Shown here: piece by piece, positions 25,011 through 33,081 of the stretch
Layout: each line of letters opens with the position of its first letter
Position numbering within the stretch: position 1 is the first letter of the stretch
Position numbers and translations under genes: made by a program
The notes under the pieces: model-generated
Seen by the model: the letters and a program-made list of their open reading frames with translations, nothing else
The model's database searches: none
What the model was told of the DNA's origin: nothing
From: Mesonia aquimarina
Lineage (GTDB): Bacteria; Bacteroidota; Bacteroidia; Flavobacteriales; Flavobacteriaceae
NCBI RefSeq assembly: GCF_003667275.1
Contig: NZ_RCNV01000001.1
Location: 62,001-126,000 of the forward strand
Length of the DNA stretch: 64,000 bases
Reading direction: 5' to 3'

Positions 25011-25046
25011 GTTAAAATGTATTATAAAAACTATAACTAACTAATT

Positions 25047-25511
25047 ATGAATGCATTAAGTAAAGAAGAAAAAATGAAGCTAATCATAGAATTAGCTGAA
25101 AAACACGATATTACAGCTTATGAATTCGGTAATAATACCGAAATAAGCACTTTTGCAGCAGATAGACTATTAAGCGGTAAAACAGGAAACCCTAGCAGAA
25201 AAACAGTAAATGAAATGCTGTTTTATATAGAAAATAAAATAGTAGGGACCAAAGTTGGGGTAGAGGAAAAGCCCGAAATATATAAAGCAAAGGGCAAATC
25301 TGTAGAAGATGTTTACAATTCTATTGAACGATTAACAGAATTAGTAACTAAAAATAATAGAGTTTTCTCAAAGGCTCTAGAAGCAACATTACTAAATACA
25401 GAAGAAATTTTGGTCCATACAGAAACTATAGAAGATCATATTAAAAATAATATAGATTCACTCAACAGCCTTGAGTCCGTTGTCGAGAAAAGTTTGCGAA
25501 GAAACTCGTAG
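25047..25511 (+). CDS. Putative phage repressor-like protein (154 aa)
   Basis: It is the only plus-strand gene facing the early operon. The first ~55 residues (LIIELAEKHDITAYEFGNNTEISTFAADRLLSGKTGNPSRKTVNEMLFYIENK) read like an XRE-type helix-turn-helix, whose usual form selects a target with the turn near the LSGKT segment. The rest is a long coiled region (residues 85-154) that may dimerise it. It lacks a LexA-like peptidase part, so induction would need another route (for example an antirepressor). Confidence 0.65.
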   Translation: MNALSKEEKMKLIIELAEKHDITAYEFGNNTEISTFAADRLLSGKTGNPSRKTVNEMLFYIENKIVGTKVGVEEKPEIYKAKGKSVEDVYNSIERLTELVTKNNRVFSKALEATLLNTEEILVHTETIEDHIKNNIDSLNSLESVVEKSLRRNS

Positions 25512-25604
25512 TTCTTCAATAATACGCAAGCGTTCTTTTCTCGAATAATTTTTTTTAAAGGTAGAATAATTAATTGCACGTTTTAAGTTTTTGTTGTTTT
25601 TCAT
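25458..25604 (-). CDS. Possible 48-residue basic protein, convergent to the repressor gene
   Basis: A minus-strand frame with ATG at 25604 and TGA at 25458-25460. It overlaps the 3' end of the plus-strand HTH gene by 54 bases. The peptide is Lys/Arg-rich at its N-terminus, with helical ERLRIIEELRVSSQTFLDNG. It fills most of the 196-base gap before the next plus-strand gene. Could be chance; listed because its composition is protein-like and short DNA-binding proteins are common there. Confidence 0.3.
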   Translation of the reverse strand: MKNNKNLKRAINYSTFKKNYSRKERLRIIEELRVSSQTFLDNGLKAVE

Positions 25605-25707
25605 AATTGACCGATTTATAAATAAAACCGCAATAAAAGTTATTTATTTTTAAGAATAATTTTAAATTAGTTAACTAAAATCATAAATAAATAAGATATA
25701 AGTAATT

Positions 25708-26463
25708 ATGAAAAAAACTTTACAATATATTTTTAGTACAATATTTTTACTCATAGGATTTGTTTGGGTGTTTTTTGCACCCATTGCCGGTTCACTTTTT
25801 CTTTTAGCGGGTTTATTTATACTACCAATTATCTCTTCTCAAATCAAAATAAAAAGTTTTTTAAAGTATGTAGTAGCTATTGTGCTTTCTATTTCAGCAT
25901 TTGCAGCGTTAGGATATACTATTGCAGATTTAGGAGAAGAACAAGCACATAAAAAACGCAAAAAAAAATCAAATTCCACAGAATATGCTTTAGAAGTTTT
26001 AACAGAAATGAATGATTCTGTTTATAATAAATTAAAGCGTGATTCACTTGAAATTAAATATTTTCAAAAAGAAGATTTGAATAAAAACTTTTTATCACTT
26101 TTAAAAGAAAACTCCCATAAAAGAGATAGCTTATTAGAAGAAAATCGTAATAAAAAAATTAATGATAGCCTTAATAAAATTACAAAAGCTGAAGAAAAAG
26201 CAATTGCAGAACGTGATGAAATCATTCAAAAGCAATTTAGTTCTTGGAATGGAGCGCATAGAAATTTAGAAAACCTTATTCAAAAAAATATGAATGACCC
26301 AGATAGTTACGAACATATTAAAACTGTCTATTTTGATAAGGGCGATCATTTAATTGTTATCACTTCTTTTAGAGGAAAAAACGCTTTTAACGCCACCATA
26401 AAAAATTCAATCACCGCAAAAGTTGATTTAAATGGAAATGTAATAGAAGTTATTGACCAATAA
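25708..26463 (+). CDS. Lysogeny-side membrane protein with coiled coil (251 aa)
   Basis: Three membrane segments in the first 75 residues (FLLIGFVWVFFAPIAG, LFLLAGLFILPIIS, YVVAIVLSISAFAALGY). A charged coiled-coil region follows (about 100-175), then a small C-terminal domain, SSWNGAHRNLENLIQKNMNDPDSYEHIKTVYFDKGDHLIVITSFRGKNAF, similar to short domains attached to exported phage or host proteins. It lies between repressor and integrase on the lysogeny strand and converges on the integrase with a 14-base overlap. It may be expressed from the prophage and act in superinfection exclusion; this is inference from position. Confidence 0.6.
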   Translation: MKKTLQYIFSTIFLLIGFVWVFFAPIAGSLFLLAGLFILPIISSQIKIKSFLKYVVAIVLSISAFAALGYTIADLGEEQAHKKRKKKSNSTEYALEVLTEMNDSVYNKLKRDSLEIKYFQKEDLNKNFLSLLKENSHKRDSLLEENRNKKINDSLNKITKAEEKAIAERDEIIQKQFSSWNGAHRNLENLIQKNMNDPDSYEHIKTVYFDKGDHLIVITSFRGKNAFNATIKNSITAKVDLNGNVIEVIDQ

Positions 26464-27661
26464 TTTTCAATTGCGCGGCATCGCGTTCAGCTTCGGGGTA
26501 TTTGTCTTTGTAAACCGTATCTATATCATTACGTTCGTGGCCCATAAGTTCGCGCAATAGATCTTCTTCTATACGGGCAAATTTACCCATAGTCGCAAAG
26601 GTGTGGCGCATTACTTTACTGGTTAAATTATCATTTTTAGGCAGCAATTCTATTGCCAGGCGTTTTTGTAAAATCTTTAGGTTCCGGTTATGATTATCTC
26701 TAAATGTTTTGTAAGAAGTCCACGCTTTTGGCCACGAGAATAAATATTCTTTTTTCGGGTTATCACATTTATATTTATCAATAATATGCTGGGCTTTTTC
26801 AGTCAGCAGAATATCAAATTCATACTGCCGGTCGCCCAACTTTCTACGCGTTAGAAAAACCCGGTTATTACTAAGATCATTCTTTTTTAAGTAATAAATA
26901 TCAATTAGATCGGCGCCACAAAAATAAAACTGAAGCAAACAAAAATCAATTGCCCGCTGGTAACTAGGATGTTCTAAACTCAAATTTTCAAATTCGCGCA
27001 AAGTTTCTTCTGAAAGATAGCGGTTTTTTGCCCGCCGCTTTTTTATTTTTACACCATCTAACGCCCCAATAAATGGTTTTTTATCTTCAATAACACCAGC
27101 TTTTACCGCGGCATTGTAATTTGCGCGTATGGTTGCAATGTAAACCCGAATGCTTGTATTTTTATTACCAAGTTCTTTCTGGTAATTTTTAAAGCGCTCT
27201 ATAAATTGCGGGGTAATATCTTTAAAATTCAGTTGCGGCGAAAATGTTTCAAAAGCCTTTTTTGCATCTCGATAGATAGAAGCGTTCCCATTTCGGTTTT
27301 GGCTTTCCATTAGTTTAATTCTTTTATCCATCCAGGAATAAAAATTTAAACTAACAGTAGGTTTTTTATCTGAAAAAAAATCAAATGCCGCCGGAAAATC
27401 ATCAAGTTTCCTAAAATCAGAAAGCACCGCTTTTTTACGAATGTCTAAAATAGTAGTGTATAGATCTTCAAAATCATCGTGCGAAGGCAACGGAAGGTTA
27501 GAAGTTAAATCCCAATCTTCTTCAAAAGAATACCCAATTGTTTTTCTTCTCGTTTTTCTATTATGCGAAATAATCAGTTTCACCGGAAAACCATATTCGC
27601 CTTGGCCGTCGGTTTTATATAATTTTACTGTAGCTTTCATTCGTAAACTTTTCGTAAACAA
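26450..27661 (-). CDS. Prophage integrase, tyrosine recombinase with arm-binding domain
   Basis: The 403-residue protein has an N-terminal arm-type DNA-binding domain (ATVKLYKTDGQGEYGFPVKLIISHNRKTRRKTIGY), a SAM-like core-binding domain (about 100-210) and a catalytic domain. The box with the first Arg reads FYFCGADLIDIYYLK, so the usual Arg is not in place, as known for the CTnDOT-type integrase IntDOT. The HxxR box is KVMRHTFATM, the His is MGHERND and the nucleophile is in VYKDKY. It sits at the right end of the prophage, next to tRNA-Pro. Confidence 0.92.
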   Translation of the reverse strand: MFTKSLRMKATVKLYKTDGQGEYGFPVKLIISHNRKTRRKTIGYSFEEDWDLTSNLPLPSHDDFEDLYTTILDIRKKAVLSDFRKLDDFPAAFDFFSDKKPTVSLNFYSWMDKRIKLMESQNRNGNASIYRDAKKAFETFSPQLNFKDITPQFIERFKNYQKELGNKNTSIRVYIATIRANYNAAVKAGVIEDKKPFIGALDGVKIKKRRAKNRYLSEETLREFENLSLEHPSYQRAIDFCLLQFYFCGADLIDIYYLKKNDLSNNRVFLTRRKLGDRQYEFDILLTEKAQHIIDKYKCDNPKKEYLFSWPKAWTSYKTFRDNHNRNLKILQKRLAIELLPKNDNLTSKVMRHTFATMGKFARIEEDLLRELMGHERNDIDTVYKDKYPEAERDAAQLKIIGQ

Positions 27662-27733
27662 ATTACGTAAAAATTACCCTTTTTAACCAATTTAGGAAGG
27701 AATAAAGAATTTTACAGAAGTGTTAAAAACTAA

Positions 27734-27759
27734 GAAACCCCGCCAATAGACGAGGTTTC
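27734..27759 (-). terminator. Hairpin terminator between integrase and tRNA-Pro
   Basis: On the minus strand GAAACCTCG and CGGGGTTTC pair over nine positions (one T.G wobble) around an 8-base loop, followed by TTAGTTTTT. It lies just past the tRNA-Pro 3' end and before the integrase start, so it can end tRNA transcription. Confidence 0.7.
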
Positions 27760-27766
27760 AAGTAGT

Positions 27767-27840
27767 CGGGGTGGCAGGATTCGAACCTGCGACCTCCTGC
27801 TCCCAAAGCAGGCGCGATAACCGGGCTACGCTACACCCCG
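27767..27840 (-). tRNA. tRNA-Pro(TGG)
   Basis: On the minus strand a 74-base cloverleaf: acceptor CGGGGTG with CACCCCG, anticodon loop CTTTGGGA with TGG, and T-arm GGTTCGAATCC. No encoded CCA follows. Its 3' end faces the integrase, a common phage attachment position. Confidence 0.95.
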
Positions 27841-27909
27841 ATAATGGTTATCTGTTTGCGAGTGCAAATATAAAATTAATTTTTACTTTTGCAAACTCTT
27901 TTTTTCTGG

Positions 27910-27991
27910 CGGAGAGACCGGGATTCGAACCCGGGCATCCCGAAGGATGACAGCTTAGCAGGCTGCTGCATTACCACTCTGCCACCTCTCC
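27910..27991 (-). tRNA. tRNA-Ser(GCT)
   Basis: On the minus strand: acceptor GGAGAGG with TCTCTCC, anticodon loop with GCT (CTGCTAAG), a long variable arm (CATCCTTCGGGATG) as in serine tRNAs, discriminator G, and an encoded CCA at 27907-27909. Confidence 0.94.
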
Positions 27992-28108
27992 GTTAAATTA
28001 TGAACGTGTGCAAATCATTTTGCGGTTGCAAACTTAATACATACTTAGCTTCTAACCAAAGGAATTTTATGCTTTTTTTCGATAAAATTTTAGGTTTCTA
28101 ATTAGCAG

Positions 28109-29353
28109 TTAGTTAGCAAAAGTAGATTTTTCCGATTTAATTAGTTTGGCCAATAAGGGAATCATTTTTTTATGATTTCTTACAAAAGGATTGTTCTTAT
28201 TCCAAACGTATCCGGCTAAAACAGCACAAATTTGTTGCTTAATTTCGGGGGTGGGTTTTTGGTGTAGAATAATTTCTTGCAAGTTTCCGGTGTACCATTC
28301 TTTTACGTAGGTCGAAAAAACTTCAACGCCTTCTTGCATATAATCTACATAGCCTTTTTGCCAATCAACCTTTTCACCATTCAATTGTTTGGCGCATAAT
28401 TTTGCAGCTAACAGACCAGATTCTGTTGCAAAAGAAACTCCGGAAGAAAAAACAGGATCTAAGAATTCGGCGCTGTTTCCGGTTAACACAAAATCATCTC
28501 CGTAAAATTTAGTCACATTTTTAGCGATATTATTTACTTTAATCGGTTCGAAATTAAAATCGAGGTCTTTAAATTGAGGATAATATTTTTTAGTATCAGG
28601 AAGCATTTGCGTGAATGCTTCAGAGGTATTAGGGGAAAATTTTTGAAACCATTCTTTTTTTCCCACAAAACCGATACTGGTATTTCCATTAGAAAACGGG
28701 ATGTACCAAAACCAGACTTCATTTTCAATAATGTCAAACGTGATGAGTTCTCCTTCTTTTCCTGTTGGACGATTACTATCTTTTACTTGGGTGAATATCG
28801 AAGAATGTATCGCGGTTTTAGGTGCTGCTTCTAAGTTTAGCTGCTTTGCCAACACTCTTCCGGGACCGCTCGCATCAATAATAAATCTTCCTTGATACTT
28901 TTCCTTAATGTTATTCTTTAATGTAGTGACAACCACTTTTTCAGAAGCTGAAAACTCAATATTTTCAACCTTTGTTGCAAATTCAATAGAAACCCCATTT
29001 TTTTGACATTCTTCAGCTAAGACATTATCAAAATGATCTCGCGGAACTTGCCACGTCCAATCCCATCCTTCACCAAATTTTTCTGAAAAGTCAAAATTTC
29101 CTTCCACTCCATTTCTAATAAATCGAGCGCCTATTTTTACTTGATAATTTTGCTTTTTAAGACAAGTTAATAGACCGGCTTCCTCAAAATTATCCATACA
29201 ACGGGGAATTAAACTTTCGCCCACAGTGTACCTTGGGAAGTTTTCTTTTTCAATAATTTTTACGGAAAAACCATGCTTCTTTAGATAGGAAGCCGCAACT
29301 GTTCCGGAAGGTCCCGCACCAATAATAAGCACATCTACATGCTCTTTTATCAT
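28109..29353 (-). CDS. FAD-dependent oxidoreductase (halogenase/monooxygenase-like) of the pigment cluster
   Basis: The 414-residue flavoprotein begins with a Rossmann motif GAGPSGTVAASYLKKHGFSVKIIEK. It has YTVGESLIPRC, the GESL-type signature of the tryptophan-halogenase/geranylgeranyl-reductase-like family, and GNSAEFLDPVFSSGV near residue 290 for FAD. The WxWxIP motif of true halogenases is replaced (EVWFWYIPFSNG), so halogenation is uncertain; hydroxylation or reduction of the polyene or its aryl head is equally possible. It diverges from the tyrosine ammonia-lyase operon and such genes recur in flexirubin clusters. Confidence 0.82.
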   Translation of the reverse strand: MIKEHVDVLIIGAGPSGTVAASYLKKHGFSVKIIEKENFPRYTVGESLIPRCMDNFEEAGLLTCLKKQNYQVKIGARFIRNGVEGNFDFSEKFGEGWDWTWQVPRDHFDNVLAEECQKNGVSIEFATKVENIEFSASEKVVVTTLKNNIKEKYQGRFIIDASGPGRVLAKQLNLEAAPKTAIHSSIFTQVKDSNRPTGKEGELITFDIIENEVWFWYIPFSNGNTSIGFVGKKEWFQKFSPNTSEAFTQMLPDTKKYYPQFKDLDFNFEPIKVNNIAKNVTKFYGDDFVLTGNSAEFLDPVFSSGVSFATESGLLAAKLCAKQLNGEKVDWQKGYVDYMQEGVEVFSTYVKEWYTGNLQEIILHQKPTPEIKQQICAVLAGYVWNKNNPFVRNHKKMIPLLAKLIKSEKSTFAN

Positions 29354-29359
29354 ACTAGA

Positions 29360-29390
29360 TTTTCTTTATGGGGTAAATATACTACATTTG
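29360..29390 (+). promoter_or_regulatory. Bacteroidota-type promoter of the pigment operon
   Basis: TTTT (29360-29363), 19 bases, then TACATTTG (29383-29390), close to the -33 TTTG / -7 TAnnTTTG consensus. Transcription would begin near 29397, so the ATG at 29424 is used rather than the in-frame codon at 29388, which lies in the -7 element. Confidence 0.65.
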
Positions 29391-29423
29391 CGCAAGCTGC
29401 TATTGTTAGAATTTTTCAGAATT

Positions 29424-30962
29424 ATGCTAAAAGGAACACAAGCCATAGAATTAGATGATTTTTATGCCGTTTTATTTGAAGAAAGTCAAATTGAATTATC
29501 TTCAGAAATATTAAAACGAGTAGAGAAAAGTTATCAATTTCTTCAAGATTTCTCTAAAGACAAAGTTATTTACGGGGTAAATACCGGCTTTGGTCCCATG
29601 GCGCAGTATAAAATAGATGAAAAGGATCAGCATTCGCTTCAGTATAACTTAATACGAAGTCACGCTTCCGGAACCGGAAAAATTTTAGTACCTATTTATG
29701 TAAAAGCTTTAATGCTGGCACGTTTAAACACGTTGAGTTTAGGGAAATCTGGTGTGCATAAAAGTGTAATTGAAGTCATGACCCAACTAATCAATAAAAA
29801 TATTACGCCTCTCATTTTTGAACATGGCGGAGTAGGAGCGAGCGGCGATTTAGTGCAGTTAGCGCATTTGGCCTTGGTGTTGATTGGTGAAGGTGAAGTT
29901 TTTTACAAGGGAGAACGTGTTTCTACAACAAGTGCTTTTGAAGCTGAAAAAATTAAACCAATTCAAATAAAAGGCAGAGAAGGTTTGGCATTAATGAACG
30001 GTACGTCGGTGATGACAGGAATTGGAATTGTAAATACCATTTACGCTGAACGGCTGTTGAATTGGTCGGTGTTTTGCAGTTCATTAATTAATGAGGTGGT
30101 AAAAGCTTATGATGATCATTTTTCAGCTCAGTTAAATGAAGCAAAATTGCATGAAGGGCAGAAAAACATCGCTAAAAAAATGCGTGATCATTTAGCCGAC
30201 AGCAAACGAATAAAAAAACGTGATCAGCACCTTTTTAAACCGACCGAAGAAAAAGTTTTTAAAGAAAAGGTTCAAGAATATTATAGCTTGCGTTGTGTGC
30301 CGCAAATTCTAGGACCGGTGCAAGATACGCTCAAGCAAGTGAAAAAAATTTTAGTAGAAGAAGTAAATTCTGCTAACGATAATCCGATAATTGATGTAGC
30401 TTCCAAAAACGTTTATCACGGCGGAAATTTCCATGGAGATTATGTAGCGCTAGAAATGGATAAATTAAAATTAGTCATCACTAAATTATCAATGTTAGTC
30501 GAGCGTCAGCTCAATTATTTATTGAATTCGAACCTCAATAATTTTTTAACGCCATTTGTGAATTCAGGAAAATTAGGACTTAATTTCGGGATGCAAGGCA
30601 CACAATTTACCGCGGTTTCTACCACAGCAGAAAACCAGGCGCTTTCTAATTCGATGTACATTCACAGTATTCCTAACAATAATGATAATCAGGATATTGT
30701 AAGTATGGGAACCAACGCGGCGAATATGACCAAAAATGTTATTGAAAATTCTTTTGAAGTCGTTGCCATAGAATTAATCACCTTAGTTCAGGCGGTATAT
30801 CAATTAGATATTGTAGCTGAATTATCGTCTACTTCTCAACAAGAGCTTCAAAAAATACAAGAATTTATTCCGAAGTTTTCAGAAGATCAAGCCATGTATC
30901 CTTTTGTTCAGCAAATGAAGTCTTATTTACTTCAAAATGAAATCTATTCTGAAAAAAAATAA
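29424..30962 (+). CDS. Tyrosine ammonia-lyase (coumarate starter synthesis)
   Basis: The 512-residue protein has the MIO-forming Ala-Ser-Gly (residues 139-141 in GGVGASGDLVQLAHLAL) and NPIIDV, QGTQFTA and NNNDNQDIVSMG active-site regions. The selectivity pair is Ser79-His80 in LIRSHASGTG. I recall this context and the following stretch as near-identical to the highly active tyrosine ammonia-lyase of F. johnsoniae. It deaminates tyrosine to 4-coumarate, the aryl starter of flexirubin and aryl polyenes. The start at 29424 is chosen because the longer frame begins inside the promoter. It is the first gene of the operon, with the ketoreductase three bases downstream. Confidence 0.92.
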   Translation: MLKGTQAIELDDFYAVLFEESQIELSSEILKRVEKSYQFLQDFSKDKVIYGVNTGFGPMAQYKIDEKDQHSLQYNLIRSHASGTGKILVPIYVKALMLARLNTLSLGKSGVHKSVIEVMTQLINKNITPLIFEHGGVGASGDLVQLAHLALVLIGEGEVFYKGERVSTTSAFEAEKIKPIQIKGREGLALMNGTSVMTGIGIVNTIYAERLLNWSVFCSSLINEVVKAYDDHFSAQLNEAKLHEGQKNIAKKMRDHLADSKRIKKRDQHLFKPTEEKVFKEKVQEYYSLRCVPQILGPVQDTLKQVKKILVEEVNSANDNPIIDVASKNVYHGGNFHGDYVALEMDKLKLVITKLSMLVERQLNYLLNSNLNNFLTPFVNSGKLGLNFGMQGTQFTAVSTTAENQALSNSMYIHSIPNNNDNQDIVSMGTNAANMTKNVIENSFEVVAIELITLVQAVYQLDIVAELSSTSQQELQKIQEFIPKFSEDQAMYPFVQQMKSYLLQNEIYSEKK

Positions 30963-30964
30963 AT

Positions 30965-31696
30965 ATGAAATATGCTTTAATTACCGGCGGTTCAAGAGGA
31001 ATTGGAAAAGCAATTGCCATTTCATTAGCTTCAGAATTATATTATAATATTATTCTAACCTATAAAAACAATACCGAAGCTGCAGAAATTACACAGCAAG
31101 AAATCCAAAGCTTTAACGTAACATGTGATCTATTAAAATTTGATGTCGCTAACGCGGAAGAAACTACAGAAACATTAAAAAATTGGGAAGAAAAAAATCC
31201 GGAAGCCACCATAGAAGTCATCGTCAATAATGCCGGAATCACTGCCGATGGTTTATTTATGTGGAATTCTACCGAAGATTGGAACAAGGTTTTGCAAACT
31301 ACGCTAAACGGTTTTTATAATATAACGCATCATTTTATTCAACAACTGCTGAAAAACCGCTACGGAAGAATTATTAATATTTCTTCGGTTTCCGGCGTAA
31401 TTGGTACCGCGGGACAAACCAATTATTCGGCAGCAAAAGCCGGTTTAATCGGTGCGACAAAAGCCTTGGCGCAAGAAGTAGCCAAACGAAAAATTACCGT
31501 AAATGCGGTTGCACCGGGGTTTATAAGTTCTGATATGACTAAAGATTTAGATGAAAAAGAACTACAAAAGCAAATCCCGATAAATCGTTTTGGGAAACCT
31601 GAGGAGGTAGCCGATTTGGTGTGTTTTTTAGCTTCTAAAAAAGCGGCATATATTACCGGAGAAGTCATAAATATTAACGGCGGAATTCCTACATAA
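30965..31696 (+). CDS. 3-oxoacyl-ACP reductase (FabG-like SDR)
   Basis: A 243-residue short-chain dehydrogenase with NADPH motif TGGSRGIGKAIA, NNAGIT, catalytic Ser in ISSVSGVIG and YxxxK in NYSAAKAGLIGATKAL, and AVAPGFISSDM. In the aryl polyene pathway it reduces the 3-oxo group after each elongation. It is probably specific to the cluster's carrier protein rather than the housekeeping FabG. It is three bases from the lyase and five from the acyltransferase. Confidence 0.93.
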   Translation: MKYALITGGSRGIGKAIAISLASELYYNIILTYKNNTEAAEITQQEIQSFNVTCDLLKFDVANAEETTETLKNWEEKNPEATIEVIVNNAGITADGLFMWNSTEDWNKVLQTTLNGFYNITHHFIQQLLKNRYGRIINISSVSGVIGTAGQTNYSAAKAGLIGATKALAQEVAKRKITVNAVAPGFISSDMTKDLDEKELQKQIPINRFGKPEEVADLVCFLASKKAAYITGEVININGGIPT

Positions 31697-31700
31697 AAAT

Positions 31701-32594
31701 ATGGCAGAGTGGAAAGGAAAATCTAGAGGAAGCGTTTCTGGACTTAAAGTTTTTGTGTTTTTTATTAAACATTTCGGTTTGCGTGCGGCATATATTTTAT
31801 TGTGTTTACCGGTTCCTTATTTTGTGTTTTCGGCTCCCAAAGCTTCCAAGAGTATTTTTACTTTTTTCCATAAACGCTTGGGGTATTCTAAATTCCATGC
31901 TTTCTTCCAAATTTTTAAAAGTTATTACTTCTTTGGGCAAACCTTAATCGATAGAATAGCCGTTACGGTAGGACATCGCGATAAGTTTACTTATGAATTT
32001 GACGGCGTTCATCACATCGAAAATTTATTAAAAAAGGGGGAAGGCGGAATTTTATTTACCGCTCATATCGGAAATTTTAATATCTCCAGAACCTTTTTTG
32101 AAACGCTTGAAAATCCGGCAAAAATAAATATGGTGATCACCGATTTAGAGCATGAAAATATCAAGGAATACTTAGAATCGGTTACTGGAAAAACCAATTT
32201 AAATTTAATTGTAGTTGAAGAAAGTTTATCGCATATTTTTAAAATAAATGAAGCTTTACAAAATAATGAATTGCTGGTTTTTGCTGCCGATAGAAGCGGA
32301 GAAGGAAAATCTTTAACACAGGAATTTTTAGGAAAAGAAGCAGCGTTTTTTAGCGGTCCGTTTAAATTGGTGGCTAAAAAAAAGCGTCCGGTTTTATTTG
32401 TGCATATTATGCGGGAAAAAGGATTTCATTATCATTTATATGCGCGACCTTGCGAAACGGAAATAAATTCCGAACACGAAATTTTAAAGTTATATACCGG
32501 TAATTTAGCTGAAATGGTCAAAAAATATCCCAATCAGTGGTTTAATTTTTATGATTATTGGGCGGATTTTAAAAAAGAAAAACTGAAGAATTAA
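31701..32594 (+). CDS. LpxL-like lysophospholipid/lipid A-type acyltransferase
   Basis: The 297-residue membrane protein has an N-terminal membrane anchor (GLRAAYILLCLPVPYFVFSA) and the family block GEGGILFTAHIGNFNISR. The catalytic His is present, but the acidic residue five positions on in LpxL (HxxxxE/D) is Asn here (HIGNFN). The C-terminal YPNQWFNFYDYW matches the family. In flexirubin and aryl polyene clusters such enzymes are thought to transfer the acyl product to a lipid carrier or outer membrane moiety. The Asn may mark a changed activity. Confidence 0.85.
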   Translation: MAEWKGKSRGSVSGLKVFVFFIKHFGLRAAYILLCLPVPYFVFSAPKASKSIFTFFHKRLGYSKFHAFFQIFKSYYFFGQTLIDRIAVTVGHRDKFTYEFDGVHHIENLLKKGEGGILFTAHIGNFNISRTFFETLENPAKINMVITDLEHENIKEYLESVTGKTNLNLIVVEESLSHIFKINEALQNNELLVFAADRSGEGKSLTQEFLGKEAAFFSGPFKLVAKKKRPVLFVHIMREKGFHYHLYARPCETEINSEHEILKLYTGNLAEMVKKYPNQWFNFYDYWADFKKEKLKN

Positions 32595-32595
32595 G

Positions 32596-33039
32596 ATGAA
32601 ACTTCCCATTCATACGCTAGAAGAAATTAAAAAGTTAATTCCGCAGAAAGAACCTTTTATTATGGTGAGTTCTTTATTGTCCTGTTCTTCAGAAGAAGGG
32701 ATTACCGCTTTAAAAATTGAAGCAGATAATATTTTAATTGAAGAAAATCAGTTTTCAGAAGCCGGTTTGTTAGAACATATGGCACAAAGCATTGCGTTAC
32801 AGGGCGGTTTTTTAGCAAAGCAAAATGTAGAAAAAAGACCAAAAATCGGTTATATAATTTCTATCAAATCAGCTAAAATTTATCAGCTCCCAGAAATTAA
32901 TTCAACTATAAAATCCAACGTCCGTAAAATCCATGAAATAGCCGGAATGACAAATTCTCTTGTTATGGTTAAAAATGAGCAAGAACAACTACTAGCGGAA
33001 GCAGAAATAAAAACTTACGAGCAAAAAACAGGGAATTGA
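32596..33039 (+). CDS. Hot-dog 3-hydroxyacyl-ACP dehydratase (FabA/Z-like)
   Basis: A 147-residue single hot-dog domain: IPQKEPFIMVSSLLS, the central helix SEAGLLEHMAQSIALQGGFLA and later strands GYIISIKSAKIYQLP. It carries the EHMAQS sequence where the catalytic acid of FabZ usually lies (EAMAQ). It would introduce the conjugated double bonds after ketoreduction. A second, smaller hot-dog protein lies at 39250-39612, so the pathway has two dehydratase subunits or steps. A toxin-antitoxin pair follows before the first ketosynthase. Confidence 0.8.
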   Translation: MKLPIHTLEEIKKLIPQKEPFIMVSSLLSCSSEEGITALKIEADNILIEENQFSEAGLLEHMAQSIALQGGFLAKQNVEKRPKIGYIISIKSAKIYQLPEINSTIKSNVRKIHEIAGMTNSLVMVKNEQEQLLAEAEIKTYEQKTGN

Positions 33040-33050
33040 GCAAAAATCGT

Positions 33051-33071
33051 TATTTTTGATAATTATCAAAA
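33051..33071 (+). promoter_or_regulatory. Toxin-antitoxin promoter/operator: -7-like box in an 18-bp palindrome
   Basis: TATTTTTG (33051-33058) matches the -7 consensus TAnnTTTG and overlaps the perfect palindrome TTTTGATAATTATCAAAA (33054-33071), eleven bases before the antitoxin start. No good -33 box is seen at 19 bases. The site is placed for self-repression by the complex. Confidence 0.6.
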
Positions 33072-33081
33072 CTGTATTCAA

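Larger units (their letters stand above)
1..27766 (-). mobile_element. Siphovirus-like prophage, left end outside window
   Basis: A continuous phage module fills this interval: integrase, early and replication genes, terminase, portal, protease, capsid, head-tail connector and tail genes, in the order usual for HK97-like temperate siphophages. Nearly all lie on the minus strand; two lysogeny-side genes are on plus. The right limit is inferred to lie between the integrase start and the 3' end of tRNA-Pro, because tyrosine integrases often use tRNA 3' ends. No duplicated tRNA fragment is visible, since the other att site must be left of the window. Lysis genes and any further tail fibre genes are presumably also to the left. 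The portal, capsid, connector, tape measure and terminase frames are all open, so the element may be intact. Confidence 0.93.

Noticed and set aside
29388-30962. Histidine ammonia-lyase of a hut pathway
   Set aside because: There is no hut gene nearby; the sequence around the MIO site and the Ser-His pair matches the flavobacterial tyrosine ammonia-lyase, and the operon is a pigment cluster.
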